Shown: one piece after another, positions 6,657 through 9,666 of the stretch
Layout: each line of letters opens with the position of its first letter
Numbering within the stretch: the first letter of the stretch is position 1
The notes under the pieces: generated by a model
What the model saw: the letters and a program-made list of their open reading frames with translations, nothing else
Told to the model about the DNA's origin: nothing
Databases searched by the model: none
DNA from: RGIG6904 sp024680835
Lineage (GTDB): Bacteria > Bacillota > Clostridia > Lachnospirales > Lachnospiraceae
Assembly: GCA_024680835.1 (NCBI GenBank)
Contig: JAILBP010000158.1
Span: forward strand, 1 to 9,666
Length of the DNA stretch: 9,666 nucleotides
Direction of reading: 5' to 3'
Program-made: the position numbers and the translations under genes

Positions 6657-7757
6657 TCACACATTGAATCTGAACAGGATCACATCCCCGTCTTTTACAA
6701 CGTAATCTTTGCCTTCCATGCCTACGATGCCCTTCTCTCTGGCTGCAGCCAGAGATCCGTTATCCAGAAGATCCTGATAATTCACAACCTCAGCCTTGAT
6801 GAATCCCCTCTCAAAATCAGTGTGGATCTTGCCTGCTGCCTGGGGAGCCTTCGTGCCTTCCTTGATGGTCCAGGCTCTGCACTCGTCCTCGCCTGCAGTC
6901 AGGAAAGATATCAGTCCCAAAAGGGAATAGCTTGCCTTCACAAGCTTGTCGAGACCACTGCTGCTGACACCGAGATCAGCCAGATACTCAGCCTTCTCTG
7001 CGTCATCCAGCTCCGAGAGCTCCTGTTCTATCTGTGCGGAGATAACGAAAACACCTGACCCTTCGGCAGCTGCCATCTCCTTGACCTTTGCAACATGCGG
7101 ATTGGAAGCGCCGTCGTCAGCCATATCGCTCTCTGCCACATTGGCCGCATAGATGGTGGGCTTTGCTGTCAAAAGATTATAGCCCTTAAACCAGACTTCC
7201 AGATCCTCATCATCCGGCACCTCGAAATTGCGCGCCATCTTGCCTTCCTCGAGGAAAGCCTTTAAGTTCTCAGCCATCTCAAGCTCTTTCGCCAGGGTTT
7301 TGTCCATCTTCGCCTGCTTGGATATCTTGGCTATACGCCGTTCCAATATCTCGAGATCCGAAAAGATAAGCTCCAGATTGATAGTCTCGATGTCTCTGGC
7401 CGGATCTATAGAACCGTCCACATGTATGATGTTGGTGTCTTCAAAACATCTCACAACATGAACGACAGCATCCACCTCCCTGATGTTTGCCAAAAACTGA
7501 TTGCCGAGACCTTCACCTTTTGAAGCACCTTTTACAAGACCTGCTATATCCACGAACTCTATGGTAGCATGGGTGACTTTTTTGGTGTTATACATCTCAC
7601 CCAGCTTCTCTATCCTGTCATCCGGCACCGGCACTATGCCGATATTCGGATCTATCGTACAAAACGGAAAGTTTGCGCTCTGTGCGCCTGCCTTTGTAAG
7701 TGAATTGAAAAGGGTGCTCTTTCCGACGTTCGGAAGGCCCACGATTCCTAATTTCAT
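6657..7757 (-). CDS. ychF: Redox-regulated ribosome-associated ATPase YchF (OLA1/Obg family)
   Basis: The 366-residue product has the universal YchF features: P-loop GLPNVGKS at 7-14, switch/G3 region DIAGLVKGASKGEGLGNQFL at 70-89, and N-V-A-E (206-209) in place of the NKxD guanine motif, which is why the family prefers ATP. A coiled-coil insertion lies at about 120-175 and a C-terminal TGS domain at about 282-365 with DFERGFIKAEV. Length and ends are typical. The protein binds ribosomes and is linked to stress responses in other bacteria. The ATG at 7755-7757 has AGGAGG at 7769-7774. Its leader contains two competing hairpins and a candidate promoter, both listed. No terminator separates it from the c-di-GMP gene 50 bp downstream. 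Confidence 0.97.
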   Translation of the reverse strand: MKLGIVGLPNVGKSTLFNSLTKAGAQSANFPFCTIDPNIGIVPVPDDRIEKLGEMYNTKKVTHATIEFVDIAGLVKGASKGEGLGNQFLANIREVDAVVHVVRCFEDTNIIHVDGSIDPARDIETINLELIFSDLEILERRIAKISKQAKMDKTLAKELEMAENLKAFLEEGKMARNFEVPDDEDLEVWFKGYNLLTAKPTIYAANVAESDMADDGASNPHVAKVKEMAAAEGSGVFVISAQIEQELSELDDAEKAEYLADLGVSSSGLDKLVKASYSLLGLISFLTAGEDECRAWTIKEGTKAPQAAGKIHTDFERGFIKAEVVNYQDLLDNGSLAAAREKGIVGMEGKDYVVKDGDVILFRFNV

Positions 7758-7778
7758 ATATTTTCAAACCTCCTGAAG

Positions 7779-7810
7779 CCCTTATTTTATAAGGGTTTGC
7801 AAGACCCTTA
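7779..7810 (-). promoter_or_regulatory. Two mutually exclusive hairpins in the ychF leader
   Basis: Hairpin one is TAAGGGT with ACCCTTA (7790-7810), perfect over 7 bp. Hairpin two is CCCTTAT-AAA-ATAAGGG on the minus strand (7779-7795), also perfect over 7 bp. They share the middle CCCTTA segment, so only one can form in the RNA. The second ends only five bases from the ychF AGGAGG site (7769-7774). No T-run follows, so if regulatory it would more likely act on translation than termination. Confidence 0.45.
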
Positions 7811-7922
7811 CTTTTTAGGTGCTACAATTAGTGTTGCACTTCATACATTATCGATTACATAAAACCTGTAATTTTTCGTATTTTTGAAGCGCATTCCAGC
7901 AATATTACACCTTAACCCAAAA

Positions 7923-7951
7923 ATCATACCACAAAAACACCCGAAAAGCAA
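7923..7951 (-). promoter_or_regulatory. Candidate extended -10 promoter for ychF
   Basis: The minus strand has TTGCTT (7946-7951), 17 bases, then TATGAT (7923-7928), with TG one base before the -10 hexamer (TGGTATGAT). The -35 is only half conserved, but the extended -10 compensates. It would give a leader of about 160 nt that includes the two competing hairpins. Confidence 0.45.
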
Positions 7952-7999
7952 TTGAATATACAGAAAAAATACAAGAGCCGACAGACTAAAATGTTCTAT

Positions 8000-8055
8000 C
8001 AGCGGTCACTATCATTGCTAACGCTTATCCTCAGCGCTCAATTTCACTACTGCTG
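8000..8055 (-). repeat. Imperfect inverted repeat downstream of the secretion-family gene
   Basis: CAGCGGT...ATTGCTAACGCT faces AGCGCTCAATT...ACTGCTG across a 7-base centre. Pairing is interrupted by several mismatches and small bulges; the best part is AGCGCT with AGCGTT around GAGGATA. It lies just past the end of the 8098-8901 gene and could be a decayed or weak terminator, although no strong T-run follows. Confidence 0.35.
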
Positions 8056-8097
8056 TATTTTCTACTCCTGATCCAGCCCCCTGTTAAAGATCTCGTT

Positions 8098-8901
8098 TTA
8101 TCCCAGCCTGTAACCCGCTGCGACCTGTTCCAGCATTTTGTCCAACTCTCCCGATGTTTCTCCCACACGGATACGGTTTATGATCTCTGCCGGGAGATTC
8201 TGCTGTCTGAAAGCATCAGAGAGACTGTTACCTCCTCTTACGCTTGCCGCTGCTTTGTTAAGTTTATCTTTTAACACGCCGTAACCGGTTGCCCCTGCAC
8301 AGCTTTCCAGCGCCACATCAAGCGGCAACCCACCCGCATAGAACATCGCAAGGTTGTCGCAAAGATCAGCATATTCTTCTCTTCTGATCACTTTTCCCAC
8401 AAACGGTATATGTACCGCCAGGTCTTTCTCGTTAATGATCGTTCTTCCGAGCGCAAACGCCACCATTCCTATAACCGCAGCTACAACTACCATCATGATC
8501 GCACTCCCAAGAAACCGGAATACGCCGGCAACAACTAAGAAAGCTATCACCAGAACACCCAACACAAAAACAGGATATATTGACGCACGAATCACCTTCA
8601 TTCGGTGGAGTTCCTTATTGTGATAATAATTTGACATTCTCTCGAATGCCCGCGGCAGATCTCCAACCATCTCCGCCATGGATAACGCGCTTATCAACAT
8701 TTCCGGGAAAACATCACTTTTTTGCATTGCCTCACTTACAGGTTTTCCGTAGCTTACATCCTCATAAACGCGCAAAAGAGCAGTCCTGAACGCTCCGCTC
8801 TCCTCATCTGCCAACATCTGTACTGCCTTAGATATATCAACACCCGAATCCAACAGGTTTCTCATCTTGTGACAAAACTGCGCAAGCTGATCATAATTCA
8901 T
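8098..8901 (-). CDS. Type II secretion system F family (GspF/PilC-like) protein, short form
   Basis: The 267-residue product has the two repeated cytoplasmic F domains of the inner-membrane platform of type II secretion and type IV pilus machines. Domain one (about 1-105) has AEMVGDLPRAFERMSNYY. Domain two (about 165-264) has PFVGKVIRREEYADL, a YAGGLPLDVALE segment and VGETSGELDKMLEQVAAGY. Between them are two membrane helices at about 109-128 and 133-152. The usual family length is near 400 residues; here the protein stops right after domain two and lacks the C-terminal membrane helix. Read past the TAA, frame and phase give only eleven more codons (NEIFNRGLDQE) before a TAG. No pilin, prepilin peptidase or secretion ATPase gene is in the window. 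The ATG is preceded by AAAGGAAA, and a good promoter lies about 80 bp upstream. It may be a functional short form or a decaying orphan. Confidence 0.85.
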   Translation of the reverse strand: MNYDQLAQFCHKMRNLLDSGVDISKAVQMLADEESGAFRTALLRVYEDVSYGKPVSEAMQKSDVFPEMLISALSMAEMVGDLPRAFERMSNYYHNKELHRMKVIRASIYPVFVLGVLVIAFLVVAGVFRFLGSAIMMVVVAAVIGMVAFALGRTIINEKDLAVHIPFVGKVIRREEYADLCDNLAMFYAGGLPLDVALESCAGATGYGVLKDKLNKAAASVRGGNSLSDAFRQQNLPAEIINRIRVGETSGELDKMLEQVAAGYRLG

Positions 8902-8985
8902 ATCGTTTCCTTTCCATGATACTACTCAGCAAAAAGAGTTTAAATATACTTTTTTTCGTCGAGCCCGATATCCGTTGCACCTTCC

Positions 8986-9013
8986 ATTATAACCAATATT
9001 GTATCAATATCAA
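8986..9013 (-). promoter_or_regulatory. Sigma-A-type promoter for the secretion-family gene
   Basis: The minus strand has TTGATA (9008-9013), 16 bases, then a perfect TATAAT (8986-8991). The start should fall near 8979, giving a leader of about 78 nt. A 9-bp A/T-rich stem (8931-8956) lies in that leader; its significance is unclear. Confidence 0.7.
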
Positions 9014-9042
9014 CGGTCTTTTACATATTGATAAAACCGATA

Positions 9043-9329
9043 GTTACTATTCACAGTTATCTTAATGTGTATCCCGGCTCGACCACATACATACACCCTG
9101 CTGTTCGTGTGTGCTTCCCTTCGTCGCGGGGTTCACGCGTATGCATATTTGTGAACTGCGTGTGACTTTCGCTTCGCTCACTCACACTCGTTCACAACCG
9201 TATGCATACGCTTACTTTTATCAAAAACTGACAGCTAAGACCCCGCGACGAAGGGAAGCACACACGAACAGCAGGGTGTATGTATGTGGTCGAGCCGGGA
9301 TACACTTTGAGATAACTGTGAATAGTAAC
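9043..9329. repeat. Large inverted-repeat element: 90-nt arms, 88/90 complementary, with a nested inner repeat
   Basis: The arms are 9043-9132 and 9240-9329. They match without gaps; the only two mismatches lie at 9063 and 9066 (against 9309 and 9306). The arms contain segments such as CCCGGCTCGACCACATAC and GTGTGCTTCCCTTCGTCG. The 107-nt centre holds a second inverted repeat: GCGTATGCATA...TGTGAAC...TGTGA on the left faces TCACA...GTTCACA...TATGCATACGC on the right. As RNA or as a cruciform this would be a very stable hairpin of nearly 290 nt. I see no transposase and no clear direct repeats at its ends. It could be a non-autonomous mobile element (MITE-like), a structured RNA or a chromosomal repeat. 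Confidence 0.92.
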
Positions 9330-9354
9330 CTCTCATTTACTTTACTGTCTTTAA

Positions 9355-9390
9355 AAAAAATCCCCGGAGATCATCCTCCGGGGATTTTTT
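9355..9390. terminator. Strong bidirectional rho-independent terminator
   Basis: TCCCCGGAG and CTCCGGGGA form a perfect 9-bp GC-rich stem around ATCATC, flanked by six A on one side and six T on the other, so the stem extends to 15 bp. It has a T-tract in both directions. In the minus direction it ends the SGNH hydrolase gene, whose TAA overlaps its edge. Confidence 0.93.
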
Positions 9391-9666
9391 AATACTCTCT
9401 CAATATAGCCACCACATCATCATAAGTGGATTTTGTCCAATGAATACCGTCGTAGCCTGCTCTGCTGTCCATGAGATATCCGTTTGAATCCTTTAATATA
9501 GATGTGAAATCAAAATAGCTGACACCGCACTCCTCTGCCATCTCCTCAAGAGCTTTATTAAACTTATTGACGTTTGAGTTCTTGATCTTTGCAGTGGATG
9601 CGGTGGGTGCAAGGGAAAGACATACGATATCCGCATCCGGACTGGCCGCTTTAAGATCCTCCACTA
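9389..9666 (-). CDS. SGNH/GDSL-type hydrolase, 3' end only
   Basis: The gene enters from the right edge; 92 codons plus stop are visible. The reading frame is open to the edge and the GTG at 9662-9664 is an internal Val, not a start. The visible part has the C-terminal half of an SGNH fold: a helix then SPDADIVCLSLAP, the family's beta strand after P-x-A, a helix with NKALEEMAEECGVSYFDF, and the catalytic D-x-x-H motif as YDGIHWTKSTYDDVVAIL. The catalytic Ser and the Gly and Asn blocks lie outside the window. Such enzymes are esterases or acylhydrolases, often acting on acylated or acetylated sugars; the substrate cannot be told here. The stop overlaps the edge of a strong terminator, so this is the last gene of its unit. 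Confidence 0.8.
   Translation of the reverse strand, partial: VEDLKAASPDADIVCLSLAPTASTAKIKNSNVNKFNKALEEMAEECGVSYFDFTSILKDSNGYLMDSRAGYDGIHWTKSTYDDVVAILREY

Larger units (their letters stand above)
7758..8097. other. 340-bp gene-free region: ychF leader and promoter, and a candidate inverted repeat after the secretion gene
   Basis: I see no coding sequence here. It holds, from low to high coordinates, the ychF ribosome site, two overlapping hairpins (7779-7810), an A/T-rich leader, a candidate promoter (7923-7951) and an imperfect inverted repeat (8000-8055). Confidence 0.6.
8902..9388. other. 487-bp gene-free region with promoter, large hairpin element and terminator
   Basis: No convincing gene lies here. 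The region holds the leader and promoter of the secretion-family gene (8902-9013), a large inverted-repeat element (9043-9329) and a terminator (9355-9390). The plus-strand open frame at 9111-9392 crosses the hairpin and ends inside the terminator, so I treat it as spurious. Confidence 0.7.

Noticed and set aside
8959..8971. Possible extra partial copy of the hairpin arm (TCGAGCCCGATA against TCGAGCCGGGATA)
   Set aside because: The match is only about 12 bases with an indel and does not extend on either side, so chance is likely.
9111..9392. 93-codon open frame on the plus strand across the large hairpin
   Set aside because: It is made of the hairpin arms and loop and ends inside a terminator. 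Its composition looks like a translated repeat, and it has no ribosome site.

Overview
All genes I can support lie on the minus strand. The window looks like the chromosome of a low-to-mid GC Firmicute, most likely a motile member of the Clostridia in or near the Lachnospiraceae. Reasons are strong AGGAGG-type ribosome sites, sigma-A-like promoters, a near-consensus flagellar sigma-28 promoter, a Firmicute-type NrdR and GGDEF motifs of the DLNGLK type. This placement is an inference, since no rRNA or other direct marker is present. No phage, IS transposase, CRISPR, tRNA or rRNA is seen.

Layout along the minus strand, from high to low coordinates. (1) 9389-9666: 3' end of an SGNH/GDSL-type hydrolase with a strong terminator. 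(2) 9043-9329: a large hairpin-forming element with two 90-nt arms, 88/90 complementary, and a second inverted repeat nested in its loop; no gene explains it. (3) 8098-8901: a short orphan type II secretion F-type (GspF/PilC) membrane protein with its own promoter. (4) 7757-3590: ychF (ribosome-associated ATPase), a large membrane c-di-GMP protein with both EAL and GGDEF domains, and nrdR, probably one transcription unit because the gaps are 50 bp and then a 4-bp overlap. (5) 3454-3194: an unrecognised 86-residue protein directly behind a sigma-28 promoter, so probably a flagellar-regulon gene. (6) 3047-724: a tight four-gene cluster in which a two-gene module is duplicated. Each module has a cytoplasmic zinc ribbon joined by one membrane helix to an outer helical domain, followed by a small single-pass membrane protein. 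I do not recognise a named system, and this is the best candidate for something undescribed. (7) 401-1: the 5' end of a metY-like O-acetylhomoserine sulfhydrylase, with a strong promoter, an operator-like dyad upstream and a leader of about 230 nt.

Functionally the window mixes housekeeping genes (metY, ychF, nrdR) with lifestyle genes (c-di-GMP turnover, a sigma-28 gene, a secretion-family membrane protein). The ychF / c-di-GMP / nrdR unit ends next to the sigma-28-driven gene, so second-messenger and motility genes are neighbours, but the sequence alone does not prove a regulatory link.
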